DNA of 64,000 nt, from NCBI GenBank assembly GCA_964531025.1, contig CAZHDY010000001.1, positions 496,001-560,000 of the forward strand, given 5' to 3'. This document shows positions 51,343 to 60,255 of this stretch, piece after piece; the stretch's first letter is position 1, and every line of letters begins with the position of its first letter. Origin of the DNA: CALMEC01 sp964531025 (GTDB lineage Bacteria > Actinomycetota > Thermoleophilia > Miltoncostaeales > Miltoncostaeaceae). The notes below the pieces were generated by a model. It did not search any database. It was not told the origin of the DNA and saw only the letters and a list, made by a program, of their open reading frames with translations. The translations under genes and the position numbers were made by a program.

Positions 51343-52231
51343 CGCGCTTCCTGTCCTCCATGGCGGCCTCGCTCGCGCGGTCGTCCGCACGTGTCTCGCC
51401 GCGTTCGGTGATGCGGGTCGCCGCGATCTCGGCGACGACCTCCTCGAGGGTGGAGGCGGTCGAGGCGACCGCTCCGGTGCAGCTCATGTCCCCCACGGTG
51501 CGGAACCGCACCGACGTGGTGAAGGGATCCTCGCCCGGCAGGCGCTCGACGACCTCGCTGTCGGCGTAGAGCATGCCGTCACGCGAGAAGACCCTGCGCT
51601 CGTGCGCGAAGTAGATCGGGGGCAACGGGACGTTCTCGCGGGCGATGTACTCCCACACGTCGAGCTCGGTCCAGTTGGAGAGCGGGAACACGCGCACGTG
51701 CTCACCCTTGCGCACGCGCCCGTTGTAGAGGTTCCAGAGTTCCGGCCGCTGGGCGCGTGGGTCCCACTGGCCGAAGTCGTCACGGAAGCTGAACACGCGC
51801 TCCTTGGCACGGGCGCGCTCCTCGTCGCGACGTGCGCCGCCGATGGCGCAGTCGAAGCCGTGCTGCTCGATGGCGTCCAGAAGCGTGGTGGTCTGCAGCT
51901 TGTTGCGCGATGCGCGCGGTCCGGTCTCCTCGACCACGCGGCCGGTGTCGATGCTCTCCTGCACCGACGCGACGATGAGCCGCTCACCGAGGTCCCGCAC
52001 GTAGCGGTCGCGGTACTCGATGACCTCGGGGAAGTTGTGACCGGTGTCGATGTGCATCAACGGGAACGGGAAGCCCCCGGGACGGAAGGCCCGCTCCGCC
52101 AGCCGCAGGAGGACGGCGGAGTCCTTGCCGCCGGAGAACAGGAGCACCGGGCGGTCGAACTGCGCGGCGACCTCACGCATGATGTGGATCGCCTCGGATT
52201 CGAGGATGTCGAGATGCTCATGGACGCTCAT
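51329..52231 (-). CDS. cysD: Sulfate adenylyltransferase catalytic subunit
   Basis: 300 residues of the PAPS reductase/ATP-sulfurylase fold. PP-loop LLFSGGKDSAVLLRLA; HIDTGHNFPEVIEYRD and FPLSNWTELDVWEYI also match CysD. The ATG overlaps the tauE-type stop (ATGA) and is preceded by GGAGGAAC. Makes adenosine-5'-phosphosulfate with CysN. Confidence 0.94.
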   Translation of the reverse strand: MSVHEHLDILESEAIHIMREVAAQFDRPVLLFSGGKDSAVLLRLAERAFRPGGFPFPLMHIDTGHNFPEVIEYRDRYVRDLGERLIVASVQESIDTGRVVEETGPRASRNKLQTTTLLDAIEQHGFDCAIGGARRDEERARAKERVFSFRDDFGQWDPRAQRPELWNLYNGRVRKGEHVRVFPLSNWTELDVWEYIARENVPLPPIYFAHERRVFSRDGMLYADSEVVERLPGEDPFTTSVRFRTVGDMSCTGAVASTASTLEEVVAEIAATRITERGETRADDRASEAAMEDRKRVGYF

Positions 52232-53124
52232 GTTGTTCCTCCGATCGCAAGACGGCTGCGGCGGACGTGGAGCAGCCAAGCAAAGAGTGCGAGGGTTACC
52301 GGCACCCCGACGATGACGATCGGTGGCACCGCGAGCCCCGCCTTGGTCAGCACTGCGAGTCCCGCACCGAGAAGCACGATACCGAGTGCCGGGCGCAGTC
52401 CCTCCGCCGGAAGGCGCATCGCGAGGTGCGATCCCAGCCAAACCCCCGGAAGAGAGCCGACCATGATGCTCCCGGCCATCACCAGATCGACATTCCCGGA
52501 GACGAAGTGGGCGATGCCGGCCGCCCAGAGAAGGATGGCCGCGTGGAAGACATCGGTGCCGACCACCCGGTGCGGCGTCAGGCGGAAGACCAGGATCAGG
52601 GCGACGGCGATGAGGGCTCCCGATCCGGCCGAGGTGAGTCCCAGGACGAACCCGACGCTCGCGCCGGTGACGACGGCCGCGATCTTGTGACGCCGTTGCA
52701 GGTCGATGGTCTCCCGTTCGCGGGCCGAGACATCGGTGCCGAACAGGGCGCGCCACGAGACGGCCAGCCCCGTGATCAGCAGGGCGCTGGCGAGCATCGC
52801 GATGACGACGGTGTCGAAGCTGTCACCCGTATGGCGTTCCAGGATCTGGAGGACCCACACCCCACAGATGGCGGACGGGATGCTTCCGATCCCGAGCCAG
52901 AAGGACAGCGGGAAATCGACGGTCCCCTGCCTCCAGTGCCGCCAGCCGCCCACGGTCTTGGTGATGGCCGCGTAGGCGAGGTCGGTACCGATCGCGACGG
53001 TCGGCTTGATGCCGAACACGAGGATGAGGAGCGGGGTCATGATCGATCCGCCGCCCATCCCGGTGGTGCCGATCAGGATGCCCACACCCAGCCCGAAGAC
53101 CGCGAGTAGCAGGAACTCAGTCAC
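52228..53124 (-). CDS. TauE/SafE-family membrane permease
   Basis: 298 residues and about eight helices. GTTGMGGGSIMTPLLILVFG and the second-half repeat TSAGSGALIAVALILVF are the paired family signatures. Leading a cysDN operon, it may import sulfate or export sulfite; the direction is inferred. GTG start. Confidence 0.85.
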   Translation of the reverse strand: MTEFLLLAVFGLGVGILIGTTGMGGGSIMTPLLILVFGIKPTVAIGTDLAYAAITKTVGGWRHWRQGTVDFPLSFWLGIGSIPSAICGVWVLQILERHTGDSFDTVVIAMLASALLITGLAVSWRALFGTDVSARERETIDLQRRHKIAAVVTGASVGFVLGLTSAGSGALIAVALILVFRLTPHRVVGTDVFHAAILLWAAGIAHFVSGNVDLVMAGSIMVGSLPGVWLGSHLAMRLPAEGLRPALGIVLLGAGLAVLTKAGLAVPPIVIVGVPVTLALFAWLLHVRRSRLAIGGTT

Positions 53125-53175
53125 CGCGCACGGCGCCTGAGCAATAGGGACTTTGAATCATCGCCATAAGAGTAC

Positions 53176-53203
53176 ATTCTAGGACGGTCGTCCGCGAGGG
53201 CAA
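53176..53203 (-). promoter_or_regulatory. tauE-cysDN promoter
   Basis: TTGCCC (53198-53203), 16-base spacer and TAGAAT (53176-53181) on the minus strand. The spacer includes the near-palindrome GGACGACCGTCC. Confidence 0.5.
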
Positions 53204-53253
53204 GCCGACCGGAAACATCACAAACACGGTTTCGATTATGGGTTTTTTACCTG

Positions 53254-53259
53254 TATCGT
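53254..53259 (+). promoter_or_regulatory. sirC-cobA -10 element, leaderless
   Basis: TATCGT ends 6 bases before the sirC ATG; there is no ribosome-binding site. Confidence 0.5.
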
Positions 53260-53265
53260 GGGCGC

Positions 53266-53934
53266 ATGGCAAGTTCCCCCGTGTTCTACCCCGCGTACAT
53301 CGACCTCACCGACCGGCGCTGCCTCGTGGTCGGAGGCGGCCCCGTCGCCACCGAGAAAACCGAGAAGCTGCTCGCGTCCGACGCGCGGATCCGCCTGGTC
53401 ACGCCGACGGTCACACCGGAACTCCGTGCGCTTGTCGCCTCCGGCGCGATCGACGAGTTCCACGAGCGCACGTACCGCACGGGCGATCTGGACGACTGTT
53501 TCCTCGTGATCGCTGCCACCGACGACGGAGCCGCCAATCGACACGTCTGGAACGACGCCGAGAGCCGGCGCATGCTGGCCAACGTGGTCGACGTGCCCGA
53601 GCTCTGCAACTTCATCGTCCCGTCGATCATGCGACACGGAGAGCTGGCCGTGGCGGTGTCCACCGGTGGCGCCAGCCCTGTCGTCGCCCGCCGCGTGCGC
53701 CAGGAGATCGAGCGGGCCATCGGCCCCGAGTGGGGTGACCTCGTCGACATGCTGCGGGCCACGCGCGAGCAGCTGAAGGAGCGCTACCTCGACATGCCGT
53801 CACGTGCCGAGGCCGTCGAGCGCCTCCTCGACGCCGGGATCGTCGATCGTCTCGCCGAGGGCGACCATCGCGCCGCGGCGGAGCTCCTCATCGAATGTCT
53901 CGACGCTCCCGTGACGAGCGGGGTCACGGGATGA
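53266..53934 (+). CDS. sirC: Precorrin-2 dehydrogenase
   Basis: 222 residues; NAD-dependent oxidation of precorrin-2 to sirohydrochlorin, possibly also ferrochelatase activity as in Met8p. CLVVGGGPVATEKTEKLL is the NAD motif, and VSTGGASPVVARRVRQEIE a family signature. The stop overlaps cobA (ATGA). Supplies siroheme for assimilatory sulfite/nitrite reductase, in keeping with divergent cysDN. Confidence 0.9.
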   Translation: MASSPVFYPAYIDLTDRRCLVVGGGPVATEKTEKLLASDARIRLVTPTVTPELRALVASGAIDEFHERTYRTGDLDDCFLVIAATDDGAANRHVWNDAESRRMLANVVDVPELCNFIVPSIMRHGELAVAVSTGGASPVVARRVRQEIERAIGPEWGDLVDMLRATREQLKERYLDMPSRAEAVERLLDAGIVDRLAEGDHRAAAELLIECLDAPVTSGVTG

Positions 53935-54695
53935 CCGGCCACGTCGCCCTCGTGGGCGCCGGCCCCGGCGACCCGGATCTGATCACCGTTCGCGGACTGC
54001 GTCACATCGTCACGGCCGAGGTGCTCGTCTACGACCGACTCGGAACCGAAGCCCTCGTTCCCCTGGCGCCCTCGTCGTGCGAGAGCATCGACGTCGGGAA
54101 GGAGCCCGGGCGGCACGGTATGACACAGGACGAGATCAACCTCCTGCTCGTCGATCGCGCAGCCGCCGGCCGGCGCGTGGTCCGCCTGAAGGGCGGTGAC
54201 CCGTTCGTCTTCGGTCGCGGCGGCGAGGAGGCACTGGCTCTGGCCGACGCCGGCATCAGCGTCGAGATCGTCCCCGGGGTGTCGAGTGCGCTGGCCGCGC
54301 CGGCCGCCGCGGGGATCCCGGTCACGCACCGCGAGATCGCCCGGTCGGTCACGATCGTGAGCGGTCACGACGATCCGACGAGCTCCGCGGCGGCCGAGCG
54401 GTGGGCCTCCCTCGCCCGCGTGCCCGGCACGCTCGTCCTCCTCATGGCGATGCGCAACCTGGACCGGATCGTCCTGTCCCTCATCGAGGGAGGACGCCCG
54501 GCCGACGAGCAGGCCGCCATCGTGCACTGGGCCGGAACGCCGCGCCAGCAGATCGTCCGAGGCCGCCTCGACCGGATCGCCGCCCAGGCCGCCGACGAAG
54601 GGATCGGCAATCCCTCGGTCGTGGTCATCGGTCCCGTCGCGACGCTGGGACCGGAGATCGCTGCGGGCGTGGCCCGCTCCATGCACCGATCCTGA
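53931..54695 (+). CDS. cobA: Uroporphyrinogen-III C-methyltransferase
   Basis: 254 residues; methylates uroporphyrinogen III to precorrin-2 with SAM. VGAGPGDPDLITVRGLR, VYDRLG, GKEPGRHGMTQDEIN, RLKGGDPFVFGRGGEE and IVPGVSSALAAPAAAGIP are the SUMT motifs. Coupled to sirC. The uroporphyrinogen synthase domain (HemD) is not fused here. Confidence 0.94.
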   Translation: MTGHVALVGAGPGDPDLITVRGLRHIVTAEVLVYDRLGTEALVPLAPSSCESIDVGKEPGRHGMTQDEINLLLVDRAAAGRRVVRLKGGDPFVFGRGGEEALALADAGISVEIVPGVSSALAAPAAAGIPVTHREIARSVTIVSGHDDPTSSAAAERWASLARVPGTLVLLMAMRNLDRIVLSLIEGGRPADEQAAIVHWAGTPRQQIVRGRLDRIAAQAADEGIGNPSVVVIGPVATLGPEIAAGVARSMHRS

Positions 54696-54762
54696 CCCGC
54701 GCTCGGCGGGCACCGCCCGGGATGTGCCGTCGGCCGCCGCACCGACGACGTGCACGTCTGAT

Positions 54763-54880
54763 GGCCAGGCACCAAAGCTTGCACGTATCAAAGTGCACGA
54801 GCACGAAGGTCCTGCTGTTCGGGACTTTCTCCAGCGCGAGGTGCCACGAACACGTATGTCGAGGCCGAGTGCCTGGCACC
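54763..54880. repeat. Palindrome-bounded repeat element, copy 3
   Basis: GGCCAGGCACC (54763-54773) and GTGCCTGGCACC (54869-54880) are inverted ends about 107 bases apart. Between them CACGAAGGTCCTGCTGTTCG is the best conserved internal block of the family, close to that of copy 1. It occupies the gap between cobA and the following gene; an open frame across it is not credible. Confidence 0.7.
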
Positions 54881-54914
54881 CGGCTCACACGTCCCACGAA
54901 GCGACGAGCGGCAC

Positions 54915-54950
54915 TCGGTGGGTGTTCGCCGCAAAGCGAACACCCACCGA
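54915..54950 (-). terminator. 15-bp perfect hairpin after the IPT-like gene
   Basis: TCGGTGGGTGTTCGC and GCGAACACCCACCGA are perfectly complementary around a 6-base loop, 11 bases beyond the stop of the secreted protein gene. There is no T-run. Confidence 0.65.
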
Positions 54951-54961
54951 ATGTGCTCATC

Positions 54962-56764
54962 TCACTTGCCCGCTCGACGAACGGTCAGGTACGTGGTCGA
55001 CGTACGCTTGCCCGGAGCGGCGATCCGCACCGTCACCGCGATCGCCCGCCGCTGGGCGACGAGCCGCCGTCCCGCCGGAGTGAGCGTCAGGCGCACGACC
55101 TTCCCCTTCGCGACCTTCGCGTTCGCAAGGACGACGATGCGTGGCTTGGCCTTCGGCGTCAGCCGCACCTTGGTGCGCGTCACGACGTTCACGCTCGTCC
55201 CCTTGGTGACAGCGGCACGCAGCGTGAGCGTCAGCACAGTACGCGTGAGAGCCCCCTTCGACGGCTTAACCGCCAGCGGCTTCGGCTTCGCGGGCGGCGG
55301 AACGGGGTCCGTCACCGGCGGGGGCGGAGGGGCCGGACGGCCGACCACCGTGACGACGGTGGCGGCGGTACCGCTGCCCGCCGTCACCAGGAGGACACCC
55401 TCGCCCAGACCCTCGGGAAGCGTGATCTGCCCCGAGAAGTGCCCCTGGGCATCCGTCGTCGCCGAGATCGGAAGCGGGACCCCCCGGTAGGTGGCGGACA
55501 CCGCGGACGAACCACTGAATCCGTCTCCCGTCACCGTCACCGCCGATCCGGCCTCACCGGTGGCGGGTGCCACGACCACAGGGGCGGTGGCGCTGACCGT
55601 CAGATCCTGAGGGACGCTCGCGCCCGGCGCATCGTTCACGATGGGCGGCGATCCGGGGGCGGGGACGATGCACGAGAGGCCGGCGTTGAACCGGACCGTC
55701 GTCGAGGACACAACGTCGGCGGGAATGGTCGCGGCACCGCTTGCGCGCCCCTGTGCGTCCGCCTGAAGACAGGCGAGCACCTGCTCGTTGATGACAACAG
55801 CGACCTTCTGCCCGGTGCCCTTGACCCCGATGAAGTTCGCCACGTCGAAGGCGAACGTGCCCCCGGGGCGGACGGCCGGCGTGTGCAGCGTCGCTGTCGG
55901 CGGCGGTGTCACGGTGATGGAGGCGGTGTGGGTCACGGCACCGGTGGTGAACGCCAGGGTGTGGGCTCCCGGCGTGATTCCGGGCGGCAGCGTGATCTGT
56001 GACAGGTTCGGGAAGACCCCCTCTGCATCGGTCGTGATCGACACACCGGCGAGCGGCGATCCGTCAAGCGTCGCCGTGACGGATGTGCTCGGCGTGAATC
56101 CACGTCCCAGGACGGTGATCACCGCACTGGGACGGAAGGTCGAGCCCTCGTGAAACGTCCCGGCCTGGAGACCCAGGCGGAGGTTGGGCACGATCTTGAA
56201 CGGCACCGTGTAGCTGTAGGCGAACTCCTGCACCTTGCGGCCCGCGTTGTCGCCACCGGTCGAGGTGAAGTAGGCACCGGTCAGGATCCGGAACCAGTGC
56301 TGGCCCGGCTGACTCGTCACGGGGCCGTCCGGCGTCGCGGTCTGCGGGACCTCCATCCACCCGTCGAAGCCTACGATGTTCGCGTTCGGCTGTCCCGGGT
56401 CCTGCTTCGTCTGGAACCAGTACTTGGCCTCGTTGGTCACGAGAGGAGGAGCGGTCGCGTAGTGGTCGGCCCCACCGGCGGTCCAGGCCGGGCCGAGGTC
56501 GTAGTCGTACGGGCGGACGGCGACGATCGGGTTGCCGGGACCGCCGATGTTCGTCGTCACCACGAATCCCCGTCCGGTGATGTTGATGCGCTCACCGGGG
56601 GCCGCCTCCGTCCGATCGATCGTCACGGTGTTGGAGGGGACGTTGGGATTCTGGACGGTCAGGGGCGCCGCAACGGCCGGAGCACTCACGATCAGGGCGG
56701 CAACGGCGACAGCCGCTCCGATCCATGATCGAGGGCCGCGCACGCTTCGGATGAGACGGATCAT
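54962..56764 (-). CDS. Secreted IPT/TIG-like repeat protein
   Basis: 600 residues. Signal peptide (about 1-33, ending VAAPL). At least three Ig-like/IPT modules follow, recognisable by ERINITGRGFVV, SAVITVLGRGFTPSTSV and SAVTVTGDGFSGSSAV. A Pro-rich hinge (PAPPPPPVTDPVPPPAKPKP) leads to a basic beta-rich C-terminal domain (KLTPAGRRLVAQRRAIAV type) that may bind the wall. Two cysteines occur in the middle (ACLQ, SCIV). An adhesin or wall protein is inferred. GAGGAGA precedes the ATG. Confidence 0.7.
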   Translation of the reverse strand: MIRLIRSVRGPRSWIGAAVAVAALIVSAPAVAAPLTVQNPNVPSNTVTIDRTEAAPGERINITGRGFVVTTNIGGPGNPIVAVRPYDYDLGPAWTAGGADHYATAPPLVTNEAKYWFQTKQDPGQPNANIVGFDGWMEVPQTATPDGPVTSQPGQHWFRILTGAYFTSTGGDNAGRKVQEFAYSYTVPFKIVPNLRLGLQAGTFHEGSTFRPSAVITVLGRGFTPSTSVTATLDGSPLAGVSITTDAEGVFPNLSQITLPPGITPGAHTLAFTTGAVTHTASITVTPPPTATLHTPAVRPGGTFAFDVANFIGVKGTGQKVAVVINEQVLACLQADAQGRASGAATIPADVVSSTTVRFNAGLSCIVPAPGSPPIVNDAPGASVPQDLTVSATAPVVVAPATGEAGSAVTVTGDGFSGSSAVSATYRGVPLPISATTDAQGHFSGQITLPEGLGEGVLLVTAGSGTAATVVTVVGRPAPPPPPVTDPVPPPAKPKPLAVKPSKGALTRTVLTLTLRAAVTKGTSVNVVTRTKVRLTPKAKPRIVVLANAKVAKGKVVRLTLTPAGRRLVAQRRAIAVTVRIAAPGKRTSTTYLTVRRAGK

Positions 56765-56810
56765 CGACTTCTCCTCAGGTGACTCGCGATATCGGATGTG
56801 GAAACGACCG

Positions 56811-56832
56811 GTGCCCGGCGTCAGCCGGGCAC
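56811..56832. repeat. 9-bp hairpin in the leader of the IPT-like gene
   Basis: GTGCCCGGC-GTCA-GCCGGGCAC, a perfect stem with a tetraloop, lies 47 bases upstream of the IPT-like gene and 32 bases from a second hairpin. Could form part of the delta-60 terminator or the next leader. Confidence 0.5.
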
Positions 56833-56863
56833 ACGTGTCGTCGGATCTTCGAACTGTGAAGCA

Positions 56864-56897
56864 CTCCTGCCGCCACCCCGAAGGGTGACGGCAGGAG
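56864..56897 (-). terminator. Terminator-like hairpin after the delta-60 gene
   Basis: CTCCTGCC and GGCAGGAG close a long stem with the inner CACCC / GGGTG and a CGAA loop, immediately downstream of the delta-60-repeat gene. Confidence 0.65.
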
Positions 56898-56903
56898 CAA
56901 CGA

Positions 56904-58796
56904 TCAGCGGACCGTGATGGTGCGCGTCACCGTGGCGATCTTGCCCGACGGGGTCGGGAGCTTGATCGTCGCCGTGTACGAACCGCCACGGGAGGTCCGG
57001 ACGATCACGACACTCTTGCCCTTCGCGTTCACCGCCAGCTTCGCCCGGCTCGCGACGGCCTTACGGACCTTTCCGGCCTTCGGCTTGAGCGACACGTAGG
57101 CGCGACCCTTGCCGACGTTCTTCTGCGTGATGGTGCAGGAGACCGTGAAGGTCTTCTTGTTGACACGCTTGCAGGTGAACGTGACCTTGCCCGGAACCGA
57201 GACCTTCTTGACCGGCGGCTGCGGCTGGGGCTGGGGCTGAGGCTGCGGTTGCGGCTGGGGCTGGGCCTGCGAGAGATCCAGCGACACCAGCGCCGAGCTG
57301 AACTCGCTCGCCGTCGGCGAACCGCGGAATCCGGCGGCGACGACCTTGTAGCCGTTGCCGACGGTGGTCACGCCCCAGAGGGCGTCGGTGCTGCCACCGA
57401 GGTCGATCACGAAGGCGCCACCGTCACCGACGGAGGTGTCCATCGATCCGTCGGCCTTGCGAACCGTGATCAGCGCATCGGTGTCGGACTGACCGACGGT
57501 CACGAAACGCCCGTCGGGAAGGACGACATGGTTGCGCGAACGGTCAGCGAAGTGCCCACCGGCCGGATTCGGACGGTTGTACGACGACAGACCGTTGGTC
57601 CCGAAGCCGGTGTCGAGCGAGCCGTCCTTGTTAAAGCGGAACGCGATCGCGTCGACGCCGAGGTCGGTGGTCGTCGAGCGGACGCCGTAGCCCGACACGA
57701 GGTACTTGCCCTGGTGCAGGGTCACACCGTAGGCCTCAGCGAAGCCACCGGTACCGGGAAGTCCGGCCGGGAAACCGGTCGTGACACCCGGCGGGACCGT
57801 TGCTCCAGTGACACCCGCGGTGGTGGCGTTGGCACCACCGAACGACGTATCGATCTGACCGTCGGCGGTGTAGGCGAACAGGAACGGTCGGTTGGCACCG
57901 GGAATAACACCGGGCTCCGGAGAGATGTTCGCGTAAGCGGCGACGAGCAGTCGGCCCGTCTCCGGATCGAGGTTCGCCATGCGGAGGTTCTCGTTGATGC
58001 CCGGAAGACGCGTCGAGACGACACCGTTCGTCCCGAAGGCCGGGTCGAGAACACCCGCCGGGGTGAGCTGCACAGCGGCGATGTCACGGTCCGTACGAGC
58101 GCCGGGCTCCGCGCTGTGCTGGCCCTTCGAGGCACCGAAGACGATCGCACCGTTGGGCCGGATGTTCACTGCGTACGCAGCGTTGTCGGAGACCAGCGCC
58201 GGAGGCGCCGGGATGGTCGGCGCATCCGTAGGGGGCGTGCCGTCACTGAGGTCGACGCGGGTGACGCCGGCGGCTCCGAAGCTCGCGTCACGGGTACCAC
58301 TCGGGGTGAGGCGCACGACGTAGAGGTCGAGGTCACCGGTGTTCAGCCGGGTGGGGTCCTGGACCGTCTCCGCCTGACCGACGATGACGACCTTGCCGTC
58401 GGGCTGGACCGCGACGCCACGTGCGGATTCACCCGAGCCCGAGGGGGGCGCGGACGGGTTGTTGACTCCCCCGACGAACGGCCCGGGCTGGACGTCGATG
58501 ACGGCGACTCCGTTGTCACCGAACGACGGGTCGAGCTTTCCGCTGGCATCCGTCTTGACGACGGAGAAGGCCCGGTTGTCACCGGAAACGGTCGCATAGC
58601 CGACGCTGTACGTACCACCGCCCGGTGCAGCAGCTGTGCTCCAGAACTGGTCGGCGGTGCCGGGCGAGACGGGGATCGGTGCGACACCGTTCGTGCCGAA
58701 CCCGGGGTCGAGCCCGGGGGCAGCCGACGCGACGCCCGCCCCGAGCGCTGCCGTCGCCACGAGGGCGCCCGACAGGAGTGAGACCTTCAATCTCAT
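56904..58796 (-). CDS. Secreted delta-60-repeat beta-propeller protein
   Basis: 630 residues. Signal peptide (about 1-25, GVASA/APG). Delta-60 repeats are recognised by the spaced L-D-FG-NG pattern: LDPGFGTNGVAPI, LDPSFGDNGVAVI, RDASFGAAGVTRV, LDPAFGTNGVVST, IDTSFGG, LDTGFGTNGLSSY, MDTSVGDGGAFVI. A (Gln-Pro)n hinge follows, then a basic C-terminal domain with two Cys (FTCKR, VSCTI) and an end TVTRTITVR. Such proteins are surface-exposed; ligand unknown. ATG preceded by GGAAGGAAACGC. Confidence 0.82.
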   Translation of the reverse strand: MRLKVSLLSGALVATAALGAGVASAAPGLDPGFGTNGVAPIPVSPGTADQFWSTAAAPGGGTYSVGYATVSGDNRAFSVVKTDASGKLDPSFGDNGVAVIDVQPGPFVGGVNNPSAPPSGSGESARGVAVQPDGKVVIVGQAETVQDPTRLNTGDLDLYVVRLTPSGTRDASFGAAGVTRVDLSDGTPPTDAPTIPAPPALVSDNAAYAVNIRPNGAIVFGASKGQHSAEPGARTDRDIAAVQLTPAGVLDPAFGTNGVVSTRLPGINENLRMANLDPETGRLLVAAYANISPEPGVIPGANRPFLFAYTADGQIDTSFGGANATTAGVTGATVPPGVTTGFPAGLPGTGGFAEAYGVTLHQGKYLVSGYGVRSTTTDLGVDAIAFRFNKDGSLDTGFGTNGLSSYNRPNPAGGHFADRSRNHVVLPDGRFVTVGQSDTDALITVRKADGSMDTSVGDGGAFVIDLGGSTDALWGVTTVGNGYKVVAAGFRGSPTASEFSSALVSLDLSQAQPQPQPQPQPQPQPQPPVKKVSVPGKVTFTCKRVNKKTFTVSCTITQKNVGKGRAYVSLKPKAGKVRKAVASRAKLAVNAKGKSVVIVRTSRGGSYTATIKLPTPSGKIATVTRTITVR

Positions 58797-59069
58797 GCGT
58801 TTCCTTCCGAGAGGATGAGTCGATCTGACGTCACGGTGACCACGCCCCACGTGGGTGCCGGACCAGGACGCCCTAAGGGGCATTAGGGGCCCCTACTGCG
58901 CGCGGGACACTAACAGTTCATTCACAGGAAAGTGAGGGTCTCCGAAGTAATTCGCGGGAATCGGGGTGGAAAACCCGGGAATATCCGGCCGGGCTCCGGT
59001 ACAGGCGTGAACGATCGGGCCATGTGACGGGTCCACCGACGACACAGACCGGTCGCCGCACACCACTGG
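58797..59069. other. Divergent intergenic region between delta-60 gene and riboswitch
   Basis: Holds a possible -10 TAGTGT for the delta-60 gene (58907-58912, minus strand) and the perfect palindrome TAGGGGCCCCTA (58884-58895). No coding sequence was recognised. Confidence 0.35.
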
Positions 59070-59075
59070 TACGCT
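59070..59075 (+). promoter_or_regulatory. terC -10 element
   Basis: TACGCT, 26 bases before the riboswitch core, followed by a small GGCGCG / CGCGCC hairpin (59081-59099). Confidence 0.45.
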
Positions 59076-59097
59076 TGTCGGGCGCGCAGATATCGCG

Positions 59098-59200
59098 CCT
59101 GGAGGGGAGTATCCCGCCAACGCCCTCGTCGTCAGGACGGCCAACGGCCCGGCGAGGCGAGGCCCGCATCAAGCGCGGGTCTGGGAGAGACCTCTTGATC
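59098..59200 (+). ncRNA. yybP-ykoY manganese riboswitch
   Basis: The conserved blocks appear in order: GGAGGGGAGTA (59101-59111), CGTCGTCAGGACGG (59127-59140) and GGGAGAGACCTCTTG (59183-59197), as in the alx leader of E. coli. P1 forms from GGAGG (59101-59105) and CCTCT (59191-59195). The family binds Mn2+ and controls TerC/Alx-type exporters, and terC follows directly. Confidence 0.88.
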
Positions 59201-59221
59201 GACGAATCAGAGATCAGGAGG
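59191..59221 (+). promoter_or_regulatory. Riboswitch expression platform masking the terC RBS
   Basis: CCTCTTGATC (59191-59200) can pair with GATCAGGAGG (59212-59221), nine Watson-Crick pairs and one wobble, hiding the AGGAGG ribosome-binding site. The first five bases are the P1 3' strand, so aptamer folding and masking are mutually exclusive. Confidence 0.7.
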
Positions 59222-59228
59222 CTCCATA

Positions 59229-60203
59229 GTGGAGGTCGGTTGGATTGCGTGGACGACGCTCGGCGTCGCCGTCGTCGTCATGCTGGTGATGGACCTGGTC
59301 CTTTTCGGCCGCCGCTCGAAGGGCGAGAACATCCCCTTCCGGACCGCGGCGATCTGGAGCGGCGTCTGGATGGCGATCGGGGTGCTCTTCACCTTCGTGA
59401 TCATCGCGATGGACTCCCGGGCCGCGGGTGGCGAGTACCTCACCGGCTTCCTGCTCGAGAAGTCGCTGTCGATGGACAACGTGTTCGTCTTCGCGATGCT
59501 CTTCGCGTACTTCCGCGTGCCGGGCCCGCTCCAGCGTCGCGTGATCTTCTGGGGCATCGTCGGCGCCATCGTGCTGCGCGGCATCTTCATCGTGGTCGGC
59601 AGCGAGCTTCTCGACACCTTCCACTGGATGATCTATGTGTTCGGGGCTTTCCTCATCCTTACCGCGATCCGCATGGTGAGGGAGGACGGCGACGACATCG
59701 ATCCCGGCAAGACGCTCGCGATGCGGATCTTCCGCCGCATCATCCCGTTCACCGAGCACTACGACGGCGACCGCTTCGTCACCCGCCGCGCCGGACACCG
59801 CGTGGCGACACCGCTGGTGGCCGCGTTCCTCATGGTTGCGGCGTTCGACCTTCTCTTCGCCCTCGACTCGATCCCCGCGATCTTCGCGATCACCCGCGAC
59901 GTCTACGTCGTGTTCGCCGCCAACGCCATGTCGCTGCTCGGCATGACCGCCCTGTACTTCCTCCTCGCGAACATGATGGAGCGCTTCGAGTACCTCAACT
60001 GGGGCCTCGCGCTCGTGCTCGCGTTCGTCGGCTTGAAGATGCTGCTGGAGCCCGTGGTGCACATCGCCCCGTGGGTCTCCCTCATCGTCATCGTCGTCGT
60101 ACTCGGCGTCACCATCCTCATCTCGCTGATGAAGACACGCGGCGCGTCAGGAGGCAACGGGCCGGACTCCGGCGAACCGGGACCTGCGGCGACCGGTCCG
60201 TGA
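59229..60203 (+). CDS. TerC/Alx-family manganese exporter
   Basis: 324 residues with about eight to nine helices. Family signatures are FLLEKSLSMDNVFVFAMLF and AAFDLLFALDSIPAIFAITRD, whose Asp residues are probable metal ligands in the membrane. GTG start with AGGAGG 7 bases upstream. Controlled by the Mn riboswitch just described; exports Mn2+ to prevent toxicity or to metalate exported proteins. Confidence 0.92.
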   Translation: MEVGWIAWTTLGVAVVVMLVMDLVLFGRRSKGENIPFRTAAIWSGVWMAIGVLFTFVIIAMDSRAAGGEYLTGFLLEKSLSMDNVFVFAMLFAYFRVPGPLQRRVIFWGIVGAIVLRGIFIVVGSELLDTFHWMIYVFGAFLILTAIRMVREDGDDIDPGKTLAMRIFRRIIPFTEHYDGDRFVTRRAGHRVATPLVAAFLMVAAFDLLFALDSIPAIFAITRDVYVVFAANAMSLLGMTALYFLLANMMERFEYLNWGLALVLAFVGLKMLLEPVVHIAPWVSLIVIVVVLGVTILISLMKTRGASGGNGPDSGEPGPAATGP

Positions 60204-60220
60204 GACCGACGTCATATCGA

Positions 60221-60248
60221 CGAGAACGTGAACACGAGGACGTTCTCG
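60221..60248. terminator. Bidirectional hairpin between terC and the response regulator
   Basis: CGAGAACGT (60221-60229) and ACGTTCTCG (60240-60248), a perfect 9-bp stem between convergent genes. Confidence 0.6.
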
Positions 60249-60255
60249 CGACGAG

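Noticed and set aside
53125..53265. Riboswitch in the tauE/sirC divergent region
   Set aside because: The gap is occupied by two promoters, the sirC mRNA appears leaderless, and no SAM or cobalamin motif is seen.
54625..54960. A 111-residue frame between cobA and the IPT-like gene
   Set aside because: It covers repeat copy 3 and the tail of cobA in antisense; no ribosome-binding site or family resemblance.
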